Positions 48,797 to 62,290 of a DNA stretch of 64,000 nucleotides are shown in pieces. The notes under the pieces are model-generated. The model was not told the DNA's origin, did no database searches, and was given only the letters and a program-made list of their open reading frames with translations. The position numbers and the translations under genes were made by a program. Position 1 is the first letter of the stretch. Each line of letters opens with the position of its first letter. The stretch comes from Spirodela intermedia (lineage: Eukaryota; Streptophyta; Magnoliopsida; Alismatales; Araceae): assembly GCA_902729315.2 (NCBI GenBank), contig LR746268.1, positions 1,791,501 to 1,855,500 of the forward strand. Direction: 5' to 3'.

Positions 48797-49585
48797 CGCC
48801 CCAGCGAAGTACGGAACCCTCAGCGAGAGCGAGAGAGAGAGAGAGAGAGAGACGTTAGGGCTAGGTTTAGGGTTTCAGAAGACGGATGACCTTTCTGACG
48901 GATGAGGAGGGGTCGGCAGAACGTAACAAGAAGGGCGTAGTGGGAAGGCGGTTGGAACTAAATGAGAGTCTCCCTGATTATTACCCTAATTATGATTTAT
49001 GCCACTTGCAGTGGGTACCGCCGACTGGACACGGAGAAATGGGTCGCTGGGTCAGCGCCAGGTCCAAAGTTCGATGGAACTACGATATATATATACATAT
49101 GTATTTATTTTTTAAAATCTCATTTAAATTTTTTATTTCATTTTAGATTGAAGAAAAAACGTTTATTTTTTAACATGGAAATGGGATTATCTCGTAAAAA
49201 TATTTTGCAATATTGTTTTTCCATATAAAACCTTGGATGTGCTTTATTGTCCACTTGCTTTTCAGTGAGCGTAAAATATGATTCTAAAAGAATATAAAAT
49301 ATTCAAATATATCCCTTTTATTCTTATTTCATTTCTCAGATGCCGATTGCTTATTTTCTGTGACGTGGCGTGATCTCATTCGGACAACTGTTAACGTTTG
49401 GTACTGTGGGGCAGCTCCGGAGAAACGTGTCACAATTCTACTGGGATCTTCGATACGCGCGAGGTTCCTTCCTTCCTCCTCGGCTTCGTCTTTTCCGTCT
49501 CCATCGTTCTCTCGGTCTTCCACTGATGACGATAATGATGATTGGGAGGTGGAGCTGGTGAATTCTCCAGTCTCCCTCCTCCGCC
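48797..49585. promoter_or_regulatory. 789-bp bidirectional promoter (SC35 / TMEM135-like)
   Basis: The ATGs at 48796 (-) and 49586 (+) diverge. Next to SC35 lie a (GA)n tract at 48824-48852 and a telo-box, AAACCCTA on the minus strand (48868-48875), within GGGCTAGGTTTAGGGTTT. Telo-boxes are common in leaders and promoters of plant translation and RNA-processing genes. The centre (49080-49330) is AT-rich. Transcription start sites are not evident. Confidence 0.6.
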
Positions 49586-52500
49586 ATGTCTCCGTTTCCC
49601 GAGGGCTCCCTCAGCGGCGGGGCGGCAGCGGAGAATGGACTCGCCGGCGGCGAGATGGGCCGAGGAGGGCGCTATGAGGCCTCCGGTGGCGCCGGTCCTA
49701 GCCTTAATGGTGTCTCCCTGCCTGGAAATCGGCTTTATTCTCTGTTGCCTGACGAGGGATGCTCGGATAAGGAAAGCATGAGGAGGCTGAGGCGCTGCAT
49801 CGTGGCGGCGGCGAAGGGTTTCTCCATCGGGGCGGGGCTGAAAGGCGGGCTCGCGCTCTTCGCCATCCTTTCTAGGCTGAGAAGTCGGAGAATTTCTGCG
49901 TCTTTGAGGTTCGATGGAGTTCTTTTTTTTTCATGGCCCTAACCACATCTCTTACACTTCTGTCTTCGGGTGACGACTGATCTTTGAGTTGACATTCTGA
50001 TTAGATTGGTCCGTAGGAAAAGGCGAAAAAATTATGATTCTATACTAATGTTACAATGTTTATCATGTTAGTCCCATATCTCGTAGAAATCCCCATTCAT
50101 TTGCTGTTCTGTTCACCGTCGCTTTTTGCATTTCATTTCAGAAAGGCTGGAAGTCTTTCGAATGCAGAGGCAGTTTCGGCTGCACTGCAGGATACTTTAC
50201 GCTACGGCCTTTTCTTGGGAACATTTGCGGGTACTTTTGCTTCTGTGGATGAAGCCATTTCTGCGCTTGGAGGGAACAAACGGTCAGTTACATATGGTTT
50301 TCACTGATTCTGTTTTAGTTTGTTGTGTTAGTTACTGTTGTTCTTCCTGTCAAAAACTGAATTTATCACTCAATTATTGCAACCGTTCATTTTTTTCCCG
50401 GTGCGTTTCTTAGAACAATATCCTTTTCTAATTTTATACTAATTATCCGCCCTAATTGGCTGTAGCGATCTTCTTATTCTAACAAACTGCTTGCTCAATT
50501 GGTAGAATCTGTTTGTAAAGAAATTATTTATTCTAAAATGGGAATATTCTTTAAGAAAGATTAGATATGACGAATTTTGCAGGGACACTATTGGATGATC
50601 TTGACTGTTCGTTATTTTTGGTTTTAGTTAAGATTGTGCCTGCGGGATGCAATCATTTTGTAGTGATTTTTTATTTATTTTAAAAGCAATACGAAAACGT
50701 ATTCTTATTTGAATGAGTAATATATATATATATATATATATATATATTCTGAAACAGTGTGCTGACATCTTTTAAACAATTCATTTTGTTCAAGGTAACT
50801 TTCAATCCTACGGTTAGGAGTGGATGACACTTGAGACTACTTTTGTTGATTCGAATTGATAAACCTGTTGTTTTCCATCACTTTATATATTTTATTAGAG
50901 CCTATTATTACTTTATGGGAGGATTAACTCAGACGTCCTAATGTTGTAGGATAGCATAAAAAAACTGTGGACTTTTACAGGGGGGAAAGACAAGGTGCAT
51001 AATTTAAATCGGTAAACCAGCCTTGGACTTTTGATCATGTGTGGAGGAGGTCGGGGCCATAGTCAAAAAGTTTTACACTGAAGGGATTTGAAGCCCAAGT
51101 AGTGGAAGGGGCCGAGTTTAGGGGGATGCAAATGAGAGGCTCCATTGTTTGGTGATAGGAGGTTGGAGATAAAGCCAACGATGGAATAAAGGTGAAGTTC
51201 AAAAACAAACGTGATGAACTACCGAGGCACTTCTGTTTGGTCTTATGTGGACTTGTGCTCATAATGTGTGGAAGAAAAGGGACTTCTAATAGCCCCTGTC
51301 TCCTGTCCAATCATGGCCAAAGACCATTTGCCTTATGTGGACTTGCGCTTATCCAGGAGATCGTGGTCATCCTCCTCTCTTTCAAAAAACTACATAAAAT
51401 TTTATTACAGAGGTGAATTAATGGGTACATGGGGGCAAGTTGAATAGCCACATGATGATAGCTATCCGGAAGAAAAAGGTGCTAGGAGATCCCAGTTTTG
51501 TTGAGCGTGACTCATGTTGTTCAGCCATTTAATGGTACTACTTGCAGGGGGAAGTGACTGGACATTTTTCTGCTTGATGAAAAGTCATCATTAGTAGCTT
51601 TTAACAAGAAAAGGTGAGTAAATGAATTGTTGCAGAAGTGTGAAGAGGAAAACTGTTATAGGAAAAATTATCGCATATATTTGTCCCTTTCCATGGAAAT
51701 TAGCTATTGATTCTTTGAGGTTAGAGCTTAGTGTTGAGCGAAGAAAATATTCTTTATTCAAGTAGTTCTAGTTTGCCCGAATAAAATATGCAAAGAGAGA
51801 AATGAAAAGTTAAAGTGTTGTTTGAGGACAGTGATAATGCAATCCCCCTGAGTCTGAAAGTAGTGTCTAGGTTTCCTTTTTTTGGGAAAATTAGGTGCTG
51901 GTTGAATCAGAGGTCGGATTAAAAATGCAGAGAAGTTGTATGGAGTTTATAATTGGTTGAATTTGGTGAAGGTACACTTCCTTTGCTTTACCTATTATTT
52001 CGAAACATACTCTGGGTTCTGTGTTACATTACCTCATGTGCCTTCCTGATTTTAGTTATAGTTGCTTTATTTTACTTGTTGGGGTGTGGGTTAATGGGTA
52101 ATGGGTGACTTCCATAGCCTTGTTAATGCTCTTAATTTCCCTCTAGTGTGCTTTTGACAGGTGTACCTCTCATACATGTCTGACATAATTATGAAAATTT
52201 GACATGAAGAAAAAACCTTGGTTTTTAAGTAAATTAGGCTGACCTTTCTTACAGGACGGCAAAGTGGAGGGCACTGGTTGCTGGGGCCATTGCAGGACCA
52301 TCAATGCTTTTAACAGGACCAAAGACCCAGCATACAAGTCTTGCATTATACATCCTTATGCGTGCTGCAGTCTTGGCATCACGCTGTGGAATAAAGAGCA
52401 AACGATTTGGGAACGTTTGTAAACCTCTGACCTGGAGATATGGTGACATATTTCTTATGTGCCTGTCATCGTCACAAATACTGTATGTGGTCTTTCTGCA

Positions 52501-53769
52501 GGCATTTGAACAATATTTGGTTCATTGTTTAAGTTTTTCAGGAAGCATATCCTTTTTTGAAAAATCTATACTGCCGAATATTTTTATTTTTTTCCGTAAT
52601 GAACCGCTGCCAGATTACTCATCTGTCTGGCCAATGTAACTAGCCTAGTATTTACTTAAACTTCGAAAGCGAATTTCAGCTTGAAGTTAGATTTGCCTTA
52701 TATAATCTTTCTTAATTTAACCAGGTCGACATTAAAATTTTTTTGCTATCAACTTGGGTCATCATAATATAAGGGTTTAAAATGCTGAAAAATTGATCCA
52801 ACTTGTTTGAGTCTGTCAGAGAACCTAGTTAAAGAATGAAAGATCTAGCTTTATAGGCTTATTCTTCTTTCTTAGTAAAGGTGGCGTTTGATTGATATTT
52901 AGGGCTATAAATCAAACGCTGATATTATATTTAATACCATGACCGTGCGTTAATTTTTTTCAGCTTATTACCTTGAAATCCGCATTAATTTTTTTTTTGT
53001 ATTCATCGCTTTTACAGAATCAGCTTCAGTTTCTCCTTCTAGCATTTGCTGATATCATTTTGTGCTGAATCAAAATATTGGCCATAATATTTCTCTTTTT
53101 TTTACAACTTGGAAGCTTTGTCCATTGTTTTGTGCTAAGACTGCATAGTAGACTCTATCTAATTGACGTCACTCATGGTTTTAATCAATTGTGGCATCTA
53201 GACTCTACATTAGCGATTTCACTCCCACTCATCCACAGAAGAAAACGGACACTGGTATTTCAACAAACCTGTATTTCTTGTGGCTAGGGTTTTTCCCCTC
53301 CAAGGATTCTATAAGTTGTTGAGGGTATGATAGTTCCCCGTTTAAAATAGTACGGTGCCATAGCATTTGATCATAATTTTGCATCTTTTTTTATTTGATT
53401 TCATTGCACAATAAACTTTTCCAGGCGTTCGTCATTGTGTCATTTCATGTCTCCTGTAGAGATGAAAAATCTGGTTACTAGACGCAAATAAGTTGTTATT
53501 AGGATTTTTCTCTTACACAGTAACCAAGGAATCGGTATTGTACTTAACGTTTTCTTACGTCAAAGATGATAAATAGTCTCCAAGCAAGAAGGTTCATCCA
53601 GTCGTAATATACTTAACATCTTAATCTTTTTTTTATTTCATCGAGCTAGTGATGTATTTTGTTGTCCTCAAAGGACCTTCAAGAGTCAAGGATGTCAGGT
53701 TCCCCTCGTGTTTTCAAGAACTACTAAAAGCAATATATGTCTAGGAAGAGTAGTATTGAATGAAGTAAT

Positions 53770-53806
<37 letters not shown>

Positions 53807-56800
53807 AAGATAGAGAGATGGAGGAAAAGGGGTTCTATTGGACCCAATAGGCGGGTAGAGTGAAAGAGAGTCTGGGATTCTGGGAAGGCGAGAGTAGACT
53901 TCAAGTTTTATATAATGTTGAGATGATTCCCAAAATCTAGCCTCAATCAGTTTCCAACCCCGACTTTTTCCTCACTATGGTAAAAATGTGTAGACTCAAA
54001 TTTTTATAAGTAGGCTCAACATTTCCCTATTGCAATGAGAAGTGAATTATTCCCTTTTAAACATTGAAGACTCCCACGAGTTGCCAATGGCATAATGAAT
54101 TCCCACGTTTCTCGCATATAGCCATTGAGATGTAATTTTGCGCTGTTCAGAGCAAAAACTCTCCAAATATTGACTCTTACTAAAGTTTTCCTATTTTAAT
54201 GTATCAAATTGGTGAATTGGAATTGACGAAAGCATAGAAGTTTGAAGAAGTTAATCGAGCTTCTAAAGGAATAAAGATTGAGTGAGAAGCATAATTATGC
54301 AAAATGTTTAGCTGCCAGAAATTGATTGCTTATGAAACTGTGTTTTATCCGTGTGGATTCAATGAATAGTTAGAGGATTATTTAAATTACTGGTGGCATG
54401 GGCTATGAATTCAACATTATGGCTACATCCTTTCCAAATTAATTTCTACAATGTACACATAACTTATACCTATTTGCTAATAAGAAAGTTTTGTTAATTT
54501 GGAGAAATTCAAGGGACTCTCTTCAGACAGGGGACACTAATAAGATCTGAAGGTCAGATTGCATGTTACGAGTTTCTGTCATTCCATCTGAGATCAGAAT
54601 TCCACATGCGGCAAAAGAGAAGAGTAAACAATGTGATTTTCGCAACGTTATTTATTTCGACAATTGTTCGTATATATCACAGGAGTCTTTCAACATTTTT
54701 CAAGAACTTTCAGTTTCAATTACTCTTTTATTTTTAATGTTTGGGCACCTAATTTTGACTGTTATAACTTGTGTCCAGGGCTGCCTATATATTAAAACAA
54801 GATAGCTTACCTCCATCATACATGTCATTTCTTAAGAAGCATGGTGCAAAGGATTCCAGTATACTTGACGGTGTAAAGGATATTGCTAATGGCTCGGCTT
54901 TGACAAAGTTGAACGCAATTGAGAACTATTATAAGTCCACTGGTGTTGACCTGAAACTTGATCCTAATATGAAACTTCCTTGCCCGGTATGCAGCTGTCA
55001 AATATTAATTCTCATTTACATTGATTAGAGATACTGAAAATAAGACTTTTAGAATGAGATTGATTTAGGAAAGAATAAACGGATTGTTCCTATCTGGGAT
55101 AAATTTTCTAGCGAATCTTTATCTTTGAATTTTCTGTGACGTAACCATGACAGATGAAGTATAAACCGTACACATTGGCTTATTTTGTTCTAGATTGCTG
55201 CAACAAGAAAATTCATGTGTTTGTCAACCATTGACATTAACATTGATCAGGACTATGTCACCTTTATATTATGTTCTATTGGTCTCCCAGATATGATTTC
55301 GATGTTTCATCCTTCTTATTGCTGATTTAATGTGATAGAACATAGTTATCTTCTTCTCTGCGGCGAGAAAAGTTTTTTGTCCACTATCTCATTCCGCTGC
55401 TTTATCTTTCTCCATGTCCAGCACCTCTTTCTGATGACCGAAACATAACGTGATGGTTTCATTCATGAAAATATCAATCGTTTAATAGCCAGATTGTAGA
55501 CTATCACAACTACTTATAATGCTCTACATTTGGTGGAAGAAGGATCCATGTCTCTCTTATGTTCACAAGGTTAAATTGGATAGAATGGCTTCTAGACTAC
55601 TTGAAGTGCTAATGGATTAATCTCTAAAAGTTCTAAATTTATGAGAAAAATGTTTACTGGCCTGTACTAAGTGTTGGAAGATTTACCTAGCTTTTCTCTG
55701 CTAAACCGTGGTTTCATCTTAACCAAGAATCCAATAGAATAGTTAGAAAAATGTTGCGTTCGTAAATTATCCTTTTCTTTTCAAGATAGACAAAATGATT
55801 AATCTAGTCTGGTAATTCTTCCTAAGGCCTTAACACCTTTCTCCCCGGATGAGTAGATGATGTAAAGGATGGCCCAATCATGCAGCCTTAACACTGTTCT
55901 CATTAAATTTCCCTTCTTTTATTTCAAATAATAGATGGAACCTATACTTTTCCAGAAATTCATCACCAATAAGTTTCCTCAATTTTCCTGATTAGAATTT
56001 TGATTGTCAAACGGAAGAAGGTTGCCAAATCATGATATCAAATGCTAAATCATGACCTCTGGAGTGCATATGTTGATTCCTCAAGCCATGGTATCTGGAA
56101 TTGAGCCAGACATTACAACGTTATACAAATTTTGTGAGGACTCATGCCTCTCTGTCATCATTCTTTCTAAACTTCATAAGACTTTATACTGCTCAACTTC
56201 AGTATGAGTGCGTGATCATCTGCAAACAAGCTGCCACGGCTACTTAACATAACATTATGAATGTGAGAAAAAATGAACCAATAGCCATGTCATAGCAACC
56301 GATCAGTGGTTATTAACAAATAGACAGGACTGTGGCAGTGCAAAACAAACAGATTGAGTAGATTATGTTTTAAAATCTATTTTTCGTTTGATGTCTTGAT
56401 TGATTGGGAAGATGCAATCAGATAATCAGAAAATATTAACAATTGATGTTTTTCTTGTATTTTATGATTCACTCAATTTCTTCACCCAAGCAAAACAAAG
56501 AATACTGCAAATAGATTTACCATCTTCGGGACTTGGCAAGTAGATTCTGCAAATTTGATTCAAAATGAGGTTTATTTTACATGGAAAAATTTGCATGATA
56601 TCTTTTCTTTTCCAACATAATCGCCTTCTTCCAAGAAACTTGATGGGGGATGACATAGAAAGATATCTGATTCTTTTAAATGAACTTGAGTCTAGGTCAT
56701 TTCTAAATGCCTAAGACATCTCTGTGGAGATGAAAAATATAAAGAAACAGGAGTCTACAGTATGTCTGAAACTATATAGTGAGTCTGGTGCACCCTTTAG

Positions 56801-59800
56801 TCAGATGTCATCATACTTCTGCCATGAGGCAGAAGCCTTTTTCCGTATGCATGTTCACTGGTTTAAGAGACTTTTGAGTCATATACTTATTCTACTTATT
56901 ACAAAAATATGTATTTATGCAACGAAAACGGAAGCAAGGTATCTGTTGATGCACATCACTAGTTCATGAAAGAATAACTGGACATCACAGAAGAGCGAAC
57001 AACGAACAAATACAGTATATTTTATAAAAAGGCTTTCATTAAGGAGTACCATAACACGAGTTTTTCACTTAACATCCAAGTTTTTGTTCCTGCAACACCT
57101 AATCTGTTGCATCCACAATGCTCGTGCTTTGCCATAGTTTTATCTTACATGCCTGTTCAAGGTTCTCCTATTGCATGATGGACAACACGTATTGCTTCTC
57201 ATGTCAACGTTCAGCACCCTGCATAATTATTCCTTCGTAGACAAGAAAGATATTCTATGTTCATAATCAAGTCATTCATCAGATTCATGCATTGGCCATA
57301 GGATCATGAAACTTGTCATGGGATAAGAAAGAGGAGTCTTGCCCATTGCTGAAGTCACCACATCTCCATTGTCACCACGTCAGTAGAACGGAGGGAAAAG
57401 AATAATATATCTGGGTTTTCAGTCTTTTTAAAATACATTTAGAACTTAACTTTACCTTACAAGGGTGAGGGACTGAAACTAGGACTAAGATTGGTTTCGA
57501 GGAATTCGTAGCCCAATTGTAGCAGTGGGCTATTTTTCACTAATTCAGCTAGTTTGTGGGGAGCTGGAACAAAATACATCTTAAATGTTTTAGCCCTTGT
57601 ACCTCTATTATTGAAACAGTCATGGAAAATCACAAAGACATTAGAAGAGCAAGAAAAAATAAAAAATTTATCCACTATGATAAACTCCTCAACCTTAGTA
57701 AATGGGGTTAGTACTTTTTTCAACTCATGTTCGAGTTCTTCGAAGGATGTCCTCTAAAACCTTCTTCAGCACTTTACTAGTACCCTTTTCTAACATTTAT
57801 AATATTTCCCTTTGGATATTTCGATCTCCTTTCTCCTTTTTCTTATTCTTTTCATCCTTTAAATGAGTGGGCTAGTTTTATGACATCCAAGGACAGTAAC
57901 ACGGGTTTGGTTTGATGGATCATCCAAGGGCCTCAAATCCTCTTCTTCCCCTTCCCAAATCCTTTGGGTCTTTCAACACTGTGTTAACAATTTCTGTTGG
58001 ACCTACACCTCTCCAGTCAATGAAAAAGAGTCAATGGAATAGGCAAGCAGGCCTGCAGCATCAGGTTCACCAGGAAAAGCATAAGCATTGGTTGCCAAAA
58101 AAATGAGAGACGAAATAGACTCTGATACAGCAAGTTCAGTACACTGAGAGAAGAAAGATTACCCCAATCTTTGTTCTCAGCAATATAAGCATTGATTGTC
58201 ATAGGCATCTGTAGGTTGTATTGCTATGCTAGCTTTCATCACATGGCGCATGCTTCAACGTCTTCTAACTTTGTTATATCAGTGGATGTTAGCAATTTAC
58301 AGTTTTAGGAAAGAAGGCAGTTGTGGAAGCAGTTATAAAGTCCTTGGCCACTAGTTCAGACTGTCTTCAAACTTTCTTCCCCACCTACATACTGTCCTCA
58401 AATTCTCTACGTATGACAGCATCTGTTGACTTAAGATTTCCACCTAAAGCCGTAGATGGTTCTCCAAAATACATGGACTGACCAGTTGGATAGTCCTTAA
58501 AATCATAAGCCGTCAATAAATAAACATAAGGGTTAAAATTAGAAGCCATAAATATACAGGAAACGATTTAATTTCAAACAAGGTTCGAACTGGCATAACG
58601 AGATCTCCAGTTTGTGAAGCAATCAGAGTAAGGCCACAATAGTTTGCTGAAATATTAAAAAACTGAAAATTGTTACTATATGTGTGCGATTTACATCTGT
58701 CTTTGCTCAGGAATTAGCTCAAAATGCTAGCTTTTTGTGTGCAGGGCTTTTGGCCGATTATCATGTTTACAATAAAAACTGTGTAATCACAACTCTTAGA
58801 TAGCCGTAGACAGGTTGCTTTACCAGAATTTTTATGCACTTTTTTAAAACATCTTTTCATAATAATGTGCTAAGGACAAGATTTTTTCTCATAGAAATAT
58901 GATCTGCTGAAAATACAGTAGGCTAGTCCTCTTTAGTATGGCGTTAGTTGACTTCTGAAACTGTCTTGCGGCTGGGAATTTTGAAATGGATAAACCTTGG
59001 ATGTTATCATATGAGAATCCTACCTCGATGTATCCTTGTGATCTATTGAATGCGAATAACTCTCAGATGGCGGGACAAAGTTGAGAACATGGATGTGCAT
59101 AGGAGAGTGGAAAACACGGTTGGGAACATGATTCTGTTATTTATTAATGCATGAACCGGAACACATAGAAAACTCAATACTTCCATGTTACAATTAATAA
59201 TGTTGTGCTGGTTGATGAATATTGTATTATTTTTCCCTCTGCTTGATGCTTTAGTGCTGAAAATAGGTTTGGAGAGCTTCAATGTCGTACTTTCTGCCAT
59301 GCTTGTAACTAAATGATGCAAACCGAACAAGAATAAACAGTGGGGAAAATTTTCTGTCATATCAATTCATAGAAAAATTGCTGGTTGTATATAAGTATCC
59401 CAGCCTGAAAAAAGGAAAACTGCCTCGGTCGAATCCTACAATATAAAGGATACTCAACCAAATTAGGAAACAGACCAACAACCTAACCAATAACAGGAAA
59501 CTGGACAAATTAGGAAACTGACCAGCAACCTAACCGACACGGGAAATTGACCAACAACCTAACCCTTGATTATATGTTTTTTCCCGCAATAAATAGTTAA
59601 TGATGGTTCAAATTTGATTTTTCTGCAGATTATCCATGGAAATCAGTCTTGTACGGAGCACGCATTATCCTTCTTTGTTCAAGCCTATGGAAGGGCTTTG
59701 CCCGTTTATCTTCCTGTGTATTTGGTTCCTGCTCTGATAGTGCATCGGCAAGACCTCTTGGAAAGGTATCAAATCAGCTTCATACTGTAGAGAAGCTACA

Positions 59801-60212
59801 TAAACTTGTGGAACATAATTTAAGCTGCAGCTGACTGTGCAGATTCCTTGGATACAAATATCACTTGATGAATAGAATCGAGTTTTCTTTTAGGTGAATT
59901 ATTTAGCTGCTAGCACTCACTCTAAAATGTTTTCCGTGTTAAAACAAAATTCTTACGTGGGAAAAAAAAATCAAGAAATAGTTCTTTCTCCTCCATTCGA
60001 ACTTTAAATTATTTTATTTTAAAACAATAATAGATTTCTCACTTAAATAAAAATTCTAATGTTAGCCGACCTCCTGTCATTTTTTTATGACTCAACCGTC
60101 TTTTTTGTTTTTTTCCTGATATCCTATGCAGACCTTATACAATTTTGTGGAAGAGTCTCATTGGCACCGCAAGATCAAGTCTGTTTCTTTCTGTATTCTG
60201 TTCCTCTGCATG
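49586..60212 (+). CDS. TMEM135-like / Tim17-22-23 family membrane protein, 3' part outside the window
   Basis: Six exons join in phase: 49586-49908, 50142-50282, 52255-52482, 54779-54986, 59629-59765 and 60132-60212, giving 372 residues plus two bases; the exon after 60212 is not found before the window end. Exon 1 is Gly/Ser-rich and then has a hydrophobic helix (GAGLKGGLALFAILSRL). Exon 2 contains GLFLGTFAGTFASVDEAI, the glycine-rich helix that leads databases to call the family Tim17/22/23-like. Exons 4-5 carry the cysteine-rich signature KLPCPIIHGNQSCTEHAL and LPVYLPVYLVPALIVHRQDL typical of the TMEM135 N-terminal region. In animals TMEM135 acts at mitochondria and peroxisomes; the plant homologue (At5g51150-like) is poorly characterised. 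Intron 4 is 4.6 kb. A copia element at 62008 probably sits in the next intron or just beyond the gene. About 150 residues are missing relative to my recollection of the Arabidopsis protein. Confidence 0.88.
50719..50747. repeat. (TA)n microsatellite in intron 2 of the TMEM135-like gene
   Basis: About 29 bp of alternating TA. Confidence 0.95.
53773..53802. repeat. (GA)n microsatellite in intron 3 of the TMEM135-like gene
   Basis: About 30 bp of GA followed by GATAGAAAGATAGAGAGATGGA. Confidence 0.9.
54987..59628 (+). other. long intron 4 of the TMEM135-like gene
   Basis: 4.6 kb without an exon of the host gene. I see no intact transposon; the 57450-58260 part has slightly different composition and could be old insertion debris, but no domain is recognisable. 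Confidence 0.4.
59460..59570. repeat. minisatellite with GGAAACTGACCA-ACAACCTAACC units
   Basis: Three imperfect units at about 59467, 59511 and 59545 contain AACCTAACC and GGAAA-TG. It lies 60 bp above the exon 5 acceptor of the TMEM135-like gene. Confidence 0.7.
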
Positions 60213-62007
60213 GTAATTATTCTATCTCTTAATCTGCGGAGCTATGATTCAGAATCTTGTTTTTTATCTAGTGTATAACTGGAAATTGCTGAGAAGGTAG
60301 CTTCTTTAATTTAGTAGTTGTGTTTGTTCATGAGAGGTATGAATGTTGTAGTGCCAGTTGTCCAACACTAATTTTTTACTATGACCATACTTTTGAGTGG
60401 CTTCACATGGAACTTGGTTAAATGGGGGAAAAAGTGTAAAAAAAGTGTTGTGAATTTGTTGTGAATGAATTCCCTGTGCAGAAATATGTAAAGTTATGAT
60501 ATATTTTTCTAGTGAGGATATGACAGATGTTGTTTCAAAATACTTCTGTTTGGCAAGCAGTAGATATTCAAAGAGGATAAATTGCAGTCTTAGATGAAGT
60601 TTCAGTGGGAAACATTGCTTGAGAAGATACAACTTTATCCTTCTTAGGGCGTTTTGATTGTGGTAATTAATGCAGATATGCAGTTAAATGCCGTATATGG
60701 GAGCTGTTCATAGCAACTCTGTTTATGCTTATGCCAATCTAGACAGAAAATTAGAGTTTACTGTGATGTTGTTTCTTTTTTCATGTCTGTGCATGTTTGG
60801 TGGCCTGTGGAGTGTGGAGATGCTGGAAACGATGAAGTCAATGCTGTTGGTTTTCCAGATTCAAGTGGTTTTGTTATCGAGGAAGGAAGCCATCCACTTT
60901 TGCTGATTAGTTTTAGGATGCTCTGTCCTGTCATTGATGATAGGCTCTAACTGTCTGACTAAGTTGTGGTGCTTTCTTATCCAGTCGCATCATAACCATT
61001 TCTGAGAACCTAGTGTGTGAATGTGGTGATTGTGAGACTCCCGCAGTTGACTCTGCATATCTATATTCTTTGGGATGGTGACAGCTTTTGGATAGGTAGT
61101 AAATGTAAAGGTTGTGATAAATCTGGAGCTGTCCTAAGCGTATTTGCCTTCACTGAGAAAGCAAGTGCTTTTGGACCCATAAGTGTTCATATGATGGTTG
61201 TGATAGATCCGGTATTGACGTCTGAGCTCACATATCTTCTCTGATGAAAAAAGTTATCAGGGATAAATGTGTTGAATCCATAGAAAACTAGAATCTTTTG
61301 GCTTTGGCTGAGAGCATGAAACTCTGTTGACTATGGGAGTTTCTGTCATCAAGAAATCAAGTAGGGAAGCGCAACTTCATTGTTGACTTAGAGAAAGGTA
61401 AAGAGGCCACCTTGCTTCTCTCCGTGTTGAACGAAATCTGACTATGTAAAAGTAGAAGGGTTGAATACTCCCTCCGTGCTCTTGCTCCTGAAATGGTTTA
61501 CTTGATTCTCCATGTTGTATTATTTTTCTGTGCTTCTTGATTATCATATTATCCGTAGAGAGCTTGTCTGCCCAAGGTTATTGTCTCTTCTATTCAGTCA
61601 GCTTATGACCATTCAGCCTCATGAATGTAACCATATAGAAGCGTTTTGCCAGGTATTCAAGGTTAGCATTTTGTCTGCTTAATAGGAAGGGATGCAATAT
61701 GGCTTCTGTCACATGTTTATCCAAGGTTACAGCCTGGTTAGAGGCTAAACAGATGATGCCATTTCAAGAAAGACATTCTTAAGAGGTTTAACCCGTCATA
61801 ATTTGTGTGGTTTGTCAATTGGGCTCTCTAGATCTCTTCCTGTAGTATGATGTGATGATCAGAAAGAATTTATGAGCGCCAAGTGTCCAACATGCTGATA
61901 CCCAAAATATATTCGGATTAAATTGGTGGTGATGTACTCTATGATTAGCCTTTTTATTGTACGATTTGCTGAAGTTAATTAAACAGAAGGATCTGAATAT
62001 AGGAGAT

Positions 62008-62290
62008 TGTTGAAATATAATGTAAATACTGCATTAGCAGTTGGGTGAGGTGTATCACGTGCTTCACTTAAAGAAGCACGTGAACATCACCTGCATGTCT
62101 CGGGATGTAAGGCTCTTTGTCTAGAACCTTCTCCCATGGATTTGTTATAAATAACAGAGCCCTTTCTCGATGTAAAAAAAAAAAACTTCTTGAATTCTTT
62201 TTCCTCATATGTGGTGAATTGAAGCCCTTTTTTTTCCACAAGAAGATTTGTCGTTCTTCAAGAAACAAATGAACTAGAGGAAATTCAACA
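62008..62290 (+). repeat. 5' LTR and adjacent primer-binding site of the copia element
   Basis: Begins TGTTGAAATATAATG and ends in CA at 62290, immediately followed by TGGTATAGTTGTG, which resembles the copia primer-binding site complementary to initiator tRNA-Met (TGGTATCAGAGC-type). A TATA-like GTTATAAATAAC lies near 62145. Without the 3' LTR the borders are inferred. Confidence 0.6.

Noticed and set aside
50480-50512. tRNA-like segment (TGCTCAATTGGTAGAATC)
   Set aside because: Only a D-arm-like stretch; no anticodon arm or TTC arm follows at the right distance.
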